Of a DNA stretch of 52,880 nt, positions 1 through 8,489 are shown piece after piece (the first letter of the stretch is position 1; each line of letters opens with the position of its first letter). A program made the position numbers and the translations under genes. Below the pieces are notes generated by a model. The model was not told the origin of the DNA and made no database searches. It saw only the letters and a list, made by a program, of their open reading frames with translations. Source of the stretch: Sphingomonadales bacterium (lineage in GTDB: Bacteria; Bacteroidota; Bacteroidia; Chitinophagales; Chitinophagaceae). The stretch is from assembly GCA_016872155.1 (NCBI GenBank), contig VHBB01000010.1, positions 1 to 52,880 of the forward strand, written 5' to 3'.

Positions 1-353
1 TAGCGATTCCCGGGTGGCTGGCCGGTCGCTCTAAGGCTACGGTACGAGAAGAGGCCAGTCGTTTGCTCGATAAGCTAGGGCTTTCGCATCGGCTTGACCA
101 TAAGCCCTCGCAGCTCTCGGGGGGCGAGCAGCAGCGCGTGGCCGTGGCCCGGGCCCTGATTAACCAGCCGGCGATCGTACTGGCCGATGAACCTACCGGC
201 AATCTTGATTCCATCAATGCCCGCGAACTACATCAACTTTTTTTCAGGTTGCGAGAAGAGACCGGGCAAACTTTTTTGTTGGTAACGCATAACGATGAAC
301 TGGCCCGGCAATGCGATCGGGTCTGGACCATGCGAGACGGCATGTTGTCTTGA
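1..353 (+). CDS. ABC transporter ATP-binding protein, LolD/MacB type (5' truncated)
   Basis: The reading frame is open from base 3 at the left window edge, so only the C-terminal ~116 residues are present and the Walker A region lies outside. Visible are the signature LSGGEQQR, Walker [14 protein letters not shown] and the switch histidine in LLVTHN. The EPTGNLDS form and the short tail after the H-loop are typical of the LolD/MacB/FtsE group, which power lipoprotein release, MacB-type efflux or cell-division complexes rather than solute import. A TTG at 63 is internal to the domain and not a real start. No permease gene is visible, so the substrate cannot be named. It converges on the adenosyltransferase with 2 bases between stop codons. 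Confidence 0.9.
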   Translation, partial: AIPGWLAGRSKATVREEASRLLDKLGLSHRLDHKPSQLSGGEQQRVAVARALINQPAIVLADEPTGNLDSINARELHQLFFRLREETGQTFLLVTHNDELARQCDRVWTMRDGMLS

Positions 354-355
354 GC

Positions 356-919
356 TTAGCGAAGACGGGGTCTCCAGCTATTTTCTTTTACATTCAATTG
401 TTGCCCCGTATAGCGGGCGAGCACAAAAAAATAATCACTTAGGCGATTGAGGTATTTTACGACCAGCTCATTTACGTGAATGCCTTCGTATTGCATGCGT
501 ACACAACAGCGTTCGGCCCTTCTGCAAATGCAGCGCAGTATATGCAGCTGCGAGACCGCCACGGCTCCGCCGGGTAAAATAAAATGCTTCATCTCGGGCA
601 GCGCCTCGGTCATTCGGTCAATTTCTTTTTCTAGCAAGCGAACGTCGTCGTCTACTAGGTCTGGAAGGGCCATACCGGGTTCTTTATCGGCATCGCAGGC
701 CAGCGAAGAGCCAATGGTAAAGAGGCGGTCTTGTACCTCGGCCAGCAAATGTTGCGAGTCGGCATCGTTAAGCAGATCGCGGCAAAGACTCACGTACGAG
801 TTAAGTTCGTCGACGGTGCCATAGGCTTCGATGCGAAAATGTGATTTGGGAACTTTGGTGCCACCGATCAGCGAGGTGGTTCCGTCATCTCCGGTCTTTG
901 TGTAGATCCTAAGGGCCAT
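356..919 (-). CDS. PduO-type cob(I)alamin adenosyltransferase
   Basis: This 187-residue protein matches the PduO family of ATP:cob(I)alamin adenosyltransferases, which transfer the adenosyl group of ATP to the cobalt of reduced B12 to form coenzyme B12. The N-terminal ATP-binding loop (TGDDGTTSLIGG, residues 9-20), the conserved YGTVDELNS segment (33-41) and a CRRAER helix near residue 131 are all present, and the length is normal for the family. The ATG at 919 is well placed for the family N-terminus (MALRIYTKTGDDG). No other cobalamin gene or B12 riboswitch is seen nearby, suggesting service to a B12 enzyme encoded elsewhere. Function is from family knowledge; family assignment is firm. Confidence 0.93.
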   Translation of the reverse strand: MALRIYTKTGDDGTTSLIGGTKVPKSHFRIEAYGTVDELNSYVSLCRDLLNDADSQHLLAEVQDRLFTIGSSLACDADKEPGMALPDLVDDDVRLLEKEIDRMTEALPEMKHFILPGGAVAVSQLHILRCICRRAERCCVRMQYEGIHVNELVVKYLNRLSDYFFVLARYTGQQLNVKENSWRPRLR

Positions 920-1002
920 GGTACTTGTGGATTGCAGGTTGAGTCTGCAAATAACGTAACAATGCCTGGCCGTGAAGGTTCGGTCGCTACAAAAAATCTT
1001 GT

Positions 1003-1707
1003 TTAACCTTTTTTGAATTTGGGATTCAGCTGATCGGTCTCAATAACGCCGTCCCGAAGGCGAACGATACGACGAGAATGATTGGCAATATCCTCTTCGT
1101 GCGTAACGATTACGATGGTGTTGCCGTTGCTGTAGATGGCTTCAAAAATATCCATGATCTCTTGTGAGGTCTTAGAGTCGAGATTGCCGGTGGGTTCATC
1201 GGCCAAAATAATGGCGGGGTCATTGACCAGGGCTCGCGCAATGGCAACGCGTTGACACTGTCCGCCCGAGAGCTCGTTGGGGCGGTGATGGCTGCGATCG
1301 GTCAGTTGTACCATCTCGAGCATGCGCATGGCTTTTTCAATACGTTCTTTTTTATTCATACCAGCATAGACCAAGGGCAGGGCCACATTCTCGGCAGCGG
1401 TAAGACGGGGCAGCAGGTTAAATTGTTGAAACACGAACCCGATCTCTTTGTTGCGCACTTCGGCTAGCGAATCGTCGGGCATCTTGCTTACATCGTTACT
1501 GTTCAGTACATAGCGACCCTCGGTAGGCGTATCGAGACAGCCGATGATATTCATCAGGGTACTTTTTCCGGATCCCGAAGGACCCATCAATGCCACATAT
1601 TCGTTCTTGAAGATATCGAGCGAAAGGCCTTTGAGCACCGGCAACTCCTGTTTGCCCATGAAATAACTTTTTTTGATCTGCTCCAGGTGAATGATGCCTT
1701 CTGCCAT
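1003..1707 (-). CDS. ABC transporter ATP-binding protein, MacB/LolD family
   Basis: A complete 234-residue ATPase with Walker [10 protein letters not shown]-loop ([10 protein letters not shown]), signature LSGGQCQR, Walker [14 protein letters not shown] and H-loop VTHE. This set is characteristic of MacB/LolD ATPases that drive MacB-type mechanotransmission or lipoprotein export. The frame stays open to an ATG at 1743, but a -7 promoter element lies at 1730-1737 between the two candidate starts, so the ATG at 1707 (MAEGII) is preferred. No permease is adjacent. It is the second ATPase of this type within 1.4 kb, separated from the first by the adenosyltransferase. It is divergent from trpS, sharing a 59-bp promoter interval. 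Confidence 0.93.
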   Translation of the reverse strand: MAEGIIHLEQIKKSYFMGKQELPVLKGLSLDIFKNEYVALMGPSGSGKSTLMNIIGCLDTPTEGRYVLNSNDVSKMPDDSLAEVRNKEIGFVFQQFNLLPRLTAAENVALPLVYAGMNKKERIEKAMRMLEMVQLTDRSHHRPNELSGGQCQRVAIARALVNDPAIILADEPTGNLDSKTSQEIMDIFEAIYSNGNTIVIVTHEEDIANHSRRIVRLRDGVIETDQLNPKFKKG

Positions 1708-1729
1708 AGCGTGTTTTTGACTCAGGAGG

Positions 1730-1737
1730 CAAAGATA
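1730..1737 (-). promoter_or_regulatory. -7 element (TATCTTTG) of the ABC ATPase gene
   Basis: Read on the minus strand this is TATCTTTG, an exact fit to the Bacteroidota -7 consensus TAnnTTTG. It lies 22 nt upstream of the ATG at 1707 and rules out the longer ORF start at 1743. Confidence 0.7.
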
Positions 1738-1753
1738 ACCCATCCGTTTTAGC

Positions 1754-1761
1754 TATCTTCG
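1754..1761 (+). promoter_or_regulatory. -7 element (TATCTTCG) of trpS
   Basis: TATCTTCG lies only 5 nt before the trpS ATG at 1767, so transcription should start at or within a few bases of the start codon. The opposing -7 element at 1730-1737 is 16 bp away, back to back. Confidence 0.65.
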
Positions 1762-1766
1762 CCCCA

Positions 1767-2771
1767 ATGGATAAGAAGAGGCAAATTGTGATGAGCGGTA
1801 TCCGTCCCACCGGGTTTTTGCACCTCGGTAATTACTTTGGGGCGGTTCGCAATTACGTGCGCCTGCAGCAGGAGTACAGCTGCTTTTTTATGGTAGCCGA
1901 CTTGCATTCGCTGACCACCCATCCCGATACGAACGAGTTAAAGGAAAATGTTTACCGGGTACTCTCCGAGAACATCGCTTGCGGTCTCGATCCGGAGCAG
2001 GCGGTGCTCTATTGCCAAAGCCATGTGCCCGAGACCGCCGAACTCTATTTACTGCTCAACATGCTGGCCTATGTGGGCGAGCTCGAAAAAACGGTTACGT
2101 TCAAAGACAAGGTGCGTCAACATTCCGACAATGTCAACGCCGGTTTGCTTACGTATCCGGTCTTGCAGACCGCCGACATTATTTTACACCGGGCCGCCCT
2201 GGTGCCGGTGGGCAAGGACCAAGAGCAGCACCTAGAGATGGCCCGCAATTTTGTAAAGCGCTTTAACCACCGCTACGGAGAGGTGTTTCCCGAGCCACAG
2301 GCTTTTAATTTCGGAGAAGAGCTACTCAAAGTTCCCTCGCTCGACGGCACCGGAAAAATGAGCAAGAGCGAGAACCAATATGCTACGCTCTACCTGAATG
2401 ACACCGACGAGCTGATCCAAAAAAAGATCATGCGGGCCAAAACAGATAGCGGTCCTACGGCGCCGGGCATGCCCAAGCCTGATTATATCGTCAATTTGTT
2501 TCAGTTGATGAAATTGGTCAGTACGCCCGAAACAGTGGCGCAGTTCGAGTCGGCCTACGATGCTTGCGGTATTCGGTATGGCGAAATGAAATCGCAACTG
2601 GCCGCCGATATGATCAACTTTATTGCTCCCATTCGCGAGAGGGCCCACTCTCTACGGCAAGACAGTGCCTATTTGCAAAAAGTTATGCAGAACGGGGCTC
2701 AAAAGGCCCGCGAGAGCGCTACGCAAACCCTACGGCTTGTCAAAGAGGCCATGGGGCTTAACTATTATTGA
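1767..2771 (+). CDS. trpS: Tryptophan--tRNA ligase
   Basis: A class I aminoacyl-tRNA synthetase of 334 residues charging tRNA-Trp. The HIGH-type motif reads HLGN at residues 19-22, and the KMSKS loop is intact (GKMSKS, about residue 196). The N-terminal VMSGIRPTGFLHLGNY and internal VPVGKDQEQHLEMARN segments are hallmarks of bacterial TrpRS, and the length is typical of the short bacterial form. The ATG at 1767 has a -7 box immediately upstream. The 3' end is followed after 56 bases by the kinase gene in the same direction, so the two may be co-transcribed. Identification is firm. Confidence 0.98.
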   Translation: MDKKRQIVMSGIRPTGFLHLGNYFGAVRNYVRLQQEYSCFFMVADLHSLTTHPDTNELKENVYRVLSENIACGLDPEQAVLYCQSHVPETAELYLLLNMLAYVGELEKTVTFKDKVRQHSDNVNAGLLTYPVLQTADIILHRAALVPVGKDQEQHLEMARNFVKRFNHRYGEVFPEPQAFNFGEELLKVPSLDGTGKMSKSENQYATLYLNDTDELIQKKIMRAKTDSGPTAPGMPKPDYIVNLFQLMKLVSTPETVAQFESAYDACGIRYGEMKSQLAADMINFIAPIRERAHSLRQDSAYLQKVMQNGAQKARESATQTLRLVKEAMGLNYY

Positions 2772-2827
2772 ATTTCCCTAATTTTAACTCCCCTCAAAAA
2801 ATAAGGCCAATCCGTTGGCGACCTCGC

Positions 2828-3463
2828 ATGGCAAAAGCAAGAAAACCCAAGCATATAGCAGTGGCCGGTAATATCGGAGCCGGTAAGACCACGCTCACCG
2901 AGTTACTCAGCAAGCACTACAAGTGGATCCCGCATTTCGAAGATGTCGATCATAATCCTTATCTGATGGATTTTTATGAAGACATGCCGCGCTGGAGCTT
3001 TAATCTGCAGATCTATTTTTTGAATAGCCGTCTTCGTCAATTGGTCGAGATTCAGCAAGGCACCGAAACGGTGATTCAGGATCGCACCATTTACGAGGAT
3101 GCCAACATCTTTGCACCCAACCTCCACGAGATGGGGTTGATGAGTAAGCGAGATTTCGACAATTATTTTCATTTCTTTCAGACCCTCAAATCGCTGGTAC
3201 AGCCTCCGGATCTTCTTATTTACCTGCAGGCTTCGGTGCCTACACTGGTCGGGCAAATTCAAAAAAGGGGTCGAGACTACGAAGAGAATATTCGACTTGA
3301 CTACCTAAAAAAGCTCAACGAGTATTACAACAAGTGGATCGGCGAATACAAAGAAGGAAAGTTATTGGTGGTGGACGTCGACAAGAACAAATTTGCCGAG
3401 CGTGACGAAGACTTGGGCGAGATTATTACCAAGGTCGATGGGGCCCTGTACGGATTATTCTAA
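2828..3463 (+). CDS. Deoxynucleoside kinase
   Basis: A 211-residue P-loop kinase of the deoxyadenosine/deoxyguanosine kinase family, which phosphorylates deoxynucleosides for salvage. The P-loop GNIGAGKT is at residues 14-21, the catalytic ERS/DR-like segment appears as QDRTIYED, and the arginine-rich lid appears as KRGRDYEENI. The frame is open upstream to a TTG overlapping the trpS stop, but that adds 20 residues outside the usual fold; the ATG at 2828 gives the expected basic N-terminus (MAKARKPKHIAVAGN). Substrate choice (dA versus dG or dC) cannot be read safely from the sequence. It lies between trpS and pepP on the same strand. Confidence 0.92.
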   Translation: MAKARKPKHIAVAGNIGAGKTTLTELLSKHYKWIPHFEDVDHNPYLMDFYEDMPRWSFNLQIYFLNSRLRQLVEIQQGTETVIQDRTIYEDANIFAPNLHEMGLMSKRDFDNYFHFFQTLKSLVQPPDLLIYLQASVPTLVGQIQKRGRDYEENIRLDYLKKLNEYYNKWIGEYKEGKLLVVDVDKNKFAERDEDLGEIITKVDGALYGLF

Positions 3464-3475
3464 TTACTCGTTGCT

Positions 3476-4765
3476 ATGAAATATCATCGTCTCGATGCCG
3501 AGCTGTTTCGCAAGAATCGCTCCCGCTTTGTGGCTCAATTGCCCTCGTCTTGTATTGCCCTTTTTGTCAGTAACGATGTCTTTCCCTCGAACGGAGATGC
3601 CTTGCATCCCTTTCAACAAAATAGCGACCTGTACTGGCTATCGGGAATAGAGCAAGAAGAGAGTATGGTCATTCTTTTTCCGGACCATCCCGATGAGCGT
3701 TACCGAGAGGTGTTGGTATTGGAGCGTCCCAATGAGCTAAAAGAAAAATGGGATGGAAAACGATTGCGTGTCGCCGAGGCGCAAGCCATTAGCGGCATCA
3801 GCACCATTGTATGGCTCGATCAGCTCGACGCCTTGTTGCCCGTGTGGGTTCATTTGGCTGATACGATTTGTCTGGACAGTAACGAGAACGACAGAAAATC
3901 GAGTTGGCTTCGCACCCGCGAGTATCGCTTTATAGACGAGATGCAGCAACGTTATCCCTTGCACCAGTATTGCCGCGCTGCCAAGATCATGAACCAGCTG
4001 CGGGCCATTAAAACGGCCGAAGAGGTCAACGTGATCCAACAGGCCATCGATATTACCGAGCAAACCTTTCGTCGATTACTTTCTTTTATACGACCCGGCG
4101 TTATGGAGTACGAGATCGAGGCCGAGATTTTTCATTCTTTCTTAAGCCAGCGTGCTACCGGGCCTGCCTATGGAAGCATTATCGCCAGCGGAGATCGGGC
4201 CAGAACCCTGCATTATGTCTCGAACAACCAGCCTTGTTTGTCGGGCGAGTTGCTGCTTATGGATTTTGGAGCCGCCTACGGCGGATATTGCGCCGATCTG
4301 ACCCGCACGGTGCCGGTTAACGGAAAATTTACGCGGCGCCAGCGAAACGTTTACAATGCTTGTTTGCACTTGCATAATTATGCTAAGGGTTTGTTGCGTC
4401 CGGGCATTACCATCTTGGAGTATACCGATAAAGTGGGCGAAGAGGCCACACAACAATTTTTAAAGTTGGGGCTGCTTCGCAAGACCGAGGTCAAAAACGA
4501 AGATCCTCAAAACCGCGCCTATCGAAAGTATCTGTATCACGGTATTTCGCATCACCTTGGCATTGATGTGCACGATCTGGGAACCAAGACCGAACCCATT
4601 CGAGCCGGGATGGTATTTACCATCGAGCCCGGTATCTATATCGAAGAAGAGCAAATGGGTATTCGAATCGAGAACAATGTTTGGATTACCCGTACGGGTA
4701 ACAAGGACCTGATGAAAAATATTCCGATTACCGCCGACGATATCGAGGCGCTGATGAAAAAATAA
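3476..4765 (+). CDS. pepP: Xaa-Pro aminopeptidase (aminopeptidase P)
   Basis: This 429-residue protein has the two-domain layout of aminopeptidase P: an N-terminal creatinase-like domain (about 1-170) and a C-terminal pita-bread metallopeptidase. The five dinuclear-metal ligands are visible as D263 and D274 (DFGAAYGGYCADLTRT), H359 (SHHLGIDVHD), E384 (TIEPGIY) and E399 (IRIENN). It should remove N-terminal residues preceding proline in the cytoplasm. It starts 12 bases after the kinase stop and is followed after 3 bases by pssA, so it sits in a dense plus-strand run. The ATG at 3476 gives the normal family N-terminus with no signal peptide. Confidence 0.96.
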   Translation: MKYHRLDAELFRKNRSRFVAQLPSSCIALFVSNDVFPSNGDALHPFQQNSDLYWLSGIEQEESMVILFPDHPDERYREVLVLERPNELKEKWDGKRLRVAEAQAISGISTIVWLDQLDALLPVWVHLADTICLDSNENDRKSSWLRTREYRFIDEMQQRYPLHQYCRAAKIMNQLRAIKTAEEVNVIQQAIDITEQTFRRLLSFIRPGVMEYEIEAEIFHSFLSQRATGPAYGSIIASGDRARTLHYVSNNQPCLSGELLLMDFGAAYGGYCADLTRTVPVNGKFTRRQRNVYNACLHLHNYAKGLLRPGITILEYTDKVGEEATQQFLKLGLLRKTEVKNEDPQNRAYRKYLYHGISHHLGIDVHDLGTKTEPIRAGMVFTIEPGIYIEEEQMGIRIENNVWITRTGNKDLMKNIPITADDIEALMKK

Positions 4766-4768
4766 CGA

Positions 4769-5536
4769 ATGATCAAGCAGTTACCCAATCTGTTTACATT
4801 ACTGAATTTATTTTTTGGTTGCATGGCCTTGGTTTGTGGTCTGCAATCGGGTCTGATCGTAGCGGCCCGTCCCGACGGGCAAGCCTTTATCGATCTTTCG
4901 GAGCAGATCTGGATGGTCTCGCTGTTTATCGGGCTGGCTGCTTTGGTAGATTTTCTGGATGGTTTTCTGGCTCGTGCCTTGGGCGCGGATTCTGCCATGG
5001 GCAAGCAATTGGACTCACTGGCCGATCTGGTCAGCTTTGGCGTGGCGCCCGCCCTTTTGGTCTATCATTTTCTGCGACTTTCTTGGGCGCAGCATCCCTC
5101 GGCCCTAGCGTTAGATTCCATACTGCTGTGGCCCGCATTTTTTCTACCGCTGGCAGCCGCCTGGCGACTGGCTCGTTTTAATCTGGCACCTGTTTCGCTG
5201 CAGGTATTTAGCGGGCTTCCGGTTCCTGCAGTGGGATTGTTGATCGCATCCCTTCCACTCATCTACTGGAACATCGAGCTGCAGTGGGTCATTTCGCTGT
5301 TGCTGAATCCCTATTTTCTCTATGCACTTATTGCGACCCTCTGTTATTTGATGGTCTCTCGCCTTTCGCTACTGACCCTTAAATTCTCTTCGTATGGATG
5401 GCCGGACAACCAGCCCCGGTATCTCTTGATCGTGTTGTCGCTGCTATTGCTTTTGGTCTTGCAGTGGCTTGCTATTCCACTTATTGTAGTGCTGTATGTT
5501 CTCTTATCTTTGCTCTTTAAAAATAAACATACATGA
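4769..5536 (+). CDS. pssA: CDP-diacylglycerol--serine O-phosphatidyltransferase
   Basis: A 255-residue multi-pass membrane enzyme with the CDP-alcohol phosphotransferase signature D-G-x2-A-R-x8-G-x3-D-x3-D at D64 G65, A68 R69, G78, D82 and D86. The N-terminus KQLPNLFTLLNLFFGC is typical of PssA. It should make phosphatidylserine, the precursor of phosphatidylethanolamine, at the inner membrane. Several hydrophobic segments follow the motif, and the last ~40 residues are extremely Leu/Val-rich. Its stop overlaps the purS ATG by 4 bases (ATGA), which implies translational coupling to a purine gene. No decarboxylase gene (psd) is adjacent here. Confidence 0.94.
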   Translation: MIKQLPNLFTLLNLFFGCMALVCGLQSGLIVAARPDGQAFIDLSEQIWMVSLFIGLAALVDFLDGFLARALGADSAMGKQLDSLADLVSFGVAPALLVYHFLRLSWAQHPSALALDSILLWPAFFLPLAAAWRLARFNLAPVSLQVFSGLPVPAVGLLIASLPLIYWNIELQWVISLLLNPYFLYALIATLCYLMVSRLSLLTLKFSSYGWPDNQPRYLLIVLSLLLLLVLQWLAIPLIVVLYVLLSLLFKNKHT

Positions 5537-5784
5537 CCTATACCGTCGAGATAAAAGTGATGCCTTTAAAAGAATTGCTCGATCCGCAGGGAAAAGCCGT
5601 TTTGGGAGGGCTTTCTAATTTGGGACTCTCCGCCATTCAGGATGTGCGCGTCGGTAAAAATATTACGGTACAGGTAACGGCTAACTCTGTAGACGAGGCG
5701 AACGCGCTAGCACGCACCGCCGCAGAGAAATTACTAGCCAATCCGGTTATGGAGTATTTTGAACTGGAGTGTCGCCCGGCCTGA
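5533..5784 (+). CDS. purS: Phosphoribosylformylglycinamidine synthase subunit PurS
   Basis: The 83-residue product matches PurS, the small dimeric subunit that bridges PurL and PurQ in the FGAM synthase complex of purine synthesis (start MTYTVEIKVMPLKELLDPQGKA; core VRVGKNITVQV). PurS occurs with the small form of PurL and a separate PurQ, neither of which is in this window. The ATG overlaps the pssA stop. The next gene, rsmI, begins 27 bases later in the same frame. Length and the central glycine-rich turn agree with the family. The role is inferred from family membership, since the partners cannot be checked here. Confidence 0.92.
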   Translation: MTYTVEIKVMPLKELLDPQGKAVLGGLSNLGLSAIQDVRVGKNITVQVTANSVDEANALARTAAEKLLANPVMEYFELECRPA

Positions 5785-5800
5785 TCTTCTGAACGTATAA

Positions 5801-5810
5801 GCGTATACGC
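5801..5810. repeat. 10-bp perfect palindrome before rsmI
   Basis: GCGTATACGC is its own reverse complement and ends one base before the TTG start of rsmI. The flanking bases can also form a 6-bp stem (CGTATA/TATACG). It may be an operator or an RNA hairpin near the ribosome binding region; nothing in the sequence decides between these. Confidence 0.4.
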
Positions 5811-5811
5811 G

Positions 5812-6546
5812 TTGCAAAGAGCGACCGCAGATATTGCCACTGGCCTTGCAAGAGGTGCCGAAGAGAATCGTCCGGCCGCCTCTCTTTACTTGGTACCCAC
5901 GCCCATCGGAAATTTAAAGGACATTACCCTTCGTGCACTCGATGTGTTGCGCCAAGCCGACCTGATATTGGCAGAGGACACACGCACGACAGCCGTATTG
6001 CTACAGCATTACCAAATACAAAGGCCCGTTATTGCCTATCATCAACATAACGAACACAAGCTGGTGCCTCAGTTGGTGCAACAGCTGGCGGGGGGCACGG
6101 TAATGGCGCTGGTTACCGATGCGGGCACGCCGGGTATTTCCGATCCGGCCTTTTTGTTGGTGCGCGCTTGTGTACAAGCCGGCCTACCCATAGAAACATT
6201 GCCCGGAGCAACCGCTTTTGTGCCGGCCCTGGTTAATAGTGGGATTCCTTCGAATCGATTTTGTTTCGAAGGATTTTTGCCGCTTAAAAAAGGTCGGCAG
6301 ACCTTACTAAAGCAACTGGCGGTAGAGCCGCGTACGATGATCTTTTACGAATCGCCACAAAGGTTATGCAAGACGCTCGAAGAATTTTGCCAGGTATTCG
6401 GAGAAGCGAGAGCCTGTAGCGTAAGCCGTGAGCTGACCAAACTTTTCGAAGAACAATTTCGCGGAACCCTTCGGGGATGCCTGACTCATTTTGCAGCCAA
6501 GAAAGTAAAGGGAGAGATCGTGCTGGTCGTAGCCGGATTGACCTGA
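5812..6546 (+). CDS. rsmI: 16S rRNA (cytidine(1402)-2'-O)-methyltransferase
   Basis: A 244-residue SAM-dependent methylase of the tetrapyrrole-methylase fold that 2'-O-methylates C1402 of 16S rRNA. The family N-terminus LYLVPTPIGNLKDITLRAL is at residues 26-44, followed by ILAEDTRTT, TDAGTPGISDP and LPGATAFVPAL. The start is unusual: no in-frame ATG exists between the purS stop (same frame) and the domain, so I use the TTG at 5812, which leaves a ~24-residue leader (QRATADIATG...) absent from most homologues. A TTG at residue 27 would cut into the first beta strand. The true start could be another rare codon in between. Confidence 0.93.
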   Translation: MQRATADIATGLARGAEENRPAASLYLVPTPIGNLKDITLRALDVLRQADLILAEDTRTTAVLLQHYQIQRPVIAYHQHNEHKLVPQLVQQLAGGTVMALVTDAGTPGISDPAFLLVRACVQAGLPIETLPGATAFVPALVNSGIPSNRFCFEGFLPLKKGRQTLLKQLAVEPRTMIFYESPQRLCKTLEEFCQVFGEARACSVSRELTKLFEEQFRGTLRGCLTHFAAKKVKGEIVLVVAGLT

Positions 6547-6568
6547 TTTAAATTTTTAAAATAAGTAT

Positions 6569-8470
6569 ATGCGATCAATTTTTTTGATGACCCTGTTTAG
6601 TGTATCGCTCGTTACGACCTTGTTGGCCCAGGGCAGCGGCTGGCAGCAGCGCGTACAGTATAAAATGGATGTTACCCTAAACGTGCAGACCAATCGGTTT
6701 AGCGGTACGCAGCAACTCGAGTATTGGAACAACTCGCCCGATACGCTCGATAAACTCTACTATCATCTTTATTTTAATGCCTTTCAGCCCGGCAGCATGA
6801 TGGATACCCGCAGCCGCAGGCAAGGCACGATACAAGTGGGCCGCGGGGTCGATTGGGACAACCGGGTCAAGGATCGCATTGTGCAATTAAAGCCCGATGA
6901 GATCGGCGAGCAAAAGGTCTTGTGGCTAAAAATGAACGGTCGCCCGCAACAAGTACAAACCCACGAGACGATCTTAGAAGTGATTCTCGACAAACCGATC
7001 TTACCCAAGTCGAAGGTGGTGCTCGATCTGGCCTTCGAAGGACAAGTTCCCTTACAGATCAGAAGAAGCGGTCGAGATAATGCCACTACCAAGGTGCGTT
7101 ATTCGATGAGCCAGTGGTACCCCAAACTTTGTGCGTATGACCAGGAGGGTTGGCATCCCACTCCGTACGTGGGTCGCGAGTTCTATGGCATTTGGGGCAA
7201 TTACGATGTGCGCATTACCCTCGATAAAAATTATATCGTAGGAGGAACGGGGTATTTACAAAATCCGCAGCAGATCGGATACGGCTACGAAAAACCCGGC
7301 TCGACCGTAACAAGACCCGCGGGCGATCAGCTAACCTGGCATTTTTATGCCCCACAGGTGCACGATTTTATGTGGGCGGCCGATCCGGATTATATTCATC
7401 GCTCGGTAAAACTGCGCGATAGTATTCCTGCTGCACGCAACGGGGGCGTGGCCCAGCGCGAATTGACCCTCCATCTTTTCTATAAACCCACCAATGTAAA
7501 AGCAGCGGAGTGGGAAAAAATATTGGTCGATGCGCGAAAGGCCTTGCCCTATATCGAAAAGCATTTTGGGGCCTATCCTTACAAACAGTATTCTTTCGTT
7601 CATGGCGGGGATGGGGGCATGGAATATCCTATGGCTACACTCTTGATCGGTCCGGGCGCTTGGTTGCATGAATGGATGCACAGCTGGTACCAGGGTGTAC
7701 TCGCTACCAATGAGTCGCTCTATGGATGGATGGACGAAGGATTTACCAGTTATGCCGAAGATCGCATCAGTGCCTTTCTTTCGTCCGATACCGGATTTGC
7801 GCAAGCCGGTTCGTATCGGGGATATGTGGCGCTAGCCAAAAGCGGAAGGGAAGAACCGCTGACCACACATGCCGATCATTTTAACACCAATGCGGCGTAT
7901 TCGTCGGCCGTTTATTCGAAAGGAGCCGTGTTTATGGAGCAGTTGGGTTATGTGGTAGGAGCAGCCGTTCGTGACAAGATCTTACTGGATTATTACGAGC
8001 AATACAAGTTCAAACACCCTACGGCGAACGATTTTATTCGTGTAGCCGAAAAAAGAAGTCGGCTTAAACTGGATTGGTATAAAGACTACTGGATCAACGC
8101 TACCAAAACCATCGATTATGCCATCGATAGCGTGTGGGAAGAGAGTGGCCGCACCCAAGTGCGTATAAAGAGAGTTGGATTAATGCCAATGCCCATTGAT
8201 CTTCAACTTAACTTTAGTGACGGAACGCGCGAGTTGCATTATGTACCCCTCGATCTACTCTATGGTCAAAAGCCTGCAGAGGATAGCACGTTAGCTCCCA
8301 CCGTATATCCGGCCTGGAAGTGGACGCATGCTACTTATGTGGTCAGCACGGCCCGAAAACTTACCGAGATACGGCAAATAGAGATCGATCCCTCTCAGCG
8401 TATGGCCGATCTGGACCGCAAGAACAATCTTTTGAAATTAGATTGGACACCGTCGAAGCCACTGCAGTAA
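6569..8470 (+). CDS. Secreted M1-family metallopeptidase
   Basis: A 633-residue protein with an N-terminal signal peptide (MRSIFLMTLFSVSLVTTLLAQ, cleavage probably near residue 20). The catalytic core shows the M1 exopeptidase motif GGMEYP at 349-354, the zinc site H367-E368-W-M-H371, and the third ligand E390 in WMDEGFTSYAE, an HExxH-x18-E spacing. The first ~250 residues resemble the beta-sandwich domain of M1 peptidases. It is shorter than classic aminopeptidase N and belongs to a secreted Bacteroidota group of M1 peptidases. Expected to degrade peptides in the periplasm or outside; no C-terminal T9SS domain is apparent. It stands alone, converging on rsmG. Confidence 0.93.
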   Translation: MRSIFLMTLFSVSLVTTLLAQGSGWQQRVQYKMDVTLNVQTNRFSGTQQLEYWNNSPDTLDKLYYHLYFNAFQPGSMMDTRSRRQGTIQVGRGVDWDNRVKDRIVQLKPDEIGEQKVLWLKMNGRPQQVQTHETILEVILDKPILPKSKVVLDLAFEGQVPLQIRRSGRDNATTKVRYSMSQWYPKLCAYDQEGWHPTPYVGREFYGIWGNYDVRITLDKNYIVGGTGYLQNPQQIGYGYEKPGSTVTRPAGDQLTWHFYAPQVHDFMWAADPDYIHRSVKLRDSIPAARNGGVAQRELTLHLFYKPTNVKAAEWEKILVDARKALPYIEKHFGAYPYKQYSFVHGGDGGMEYPMATLLIGPGAWLHEWMHSWYQGVLATNESLYGWMDEGFTSYAEDRISAFLSSDTGFAQAGSYRGYVALAKSGREEPLTTHADHFNTNAAYSSAVYSKGAVFMEQLGYVVGAAVRDKILLDYYEQYKFKHPTANDFIRVAEKRSRLKLDWYKDYWINATKTIDYAIDSVWEESGRTQVRIKRVGLMPMPIDLQLNFSDGTRELHYVPLDLLYGQKPAEDSTLAPTVYPAWKWTHATYVVSTARKLTEIRQIEIDPSQRMADLDRKNNLLKLDWTPSKPLQ

Positions 8471-8489
8471 CGAATCTTAACAGCTTCTA

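Noticed and set aside
7331-7804. A 157-codon minus-strand frame opposite the M1 peptidase
   Set aside because: It covers the zinc-site coding region of the peptidase and has no domain or promoter of its own.
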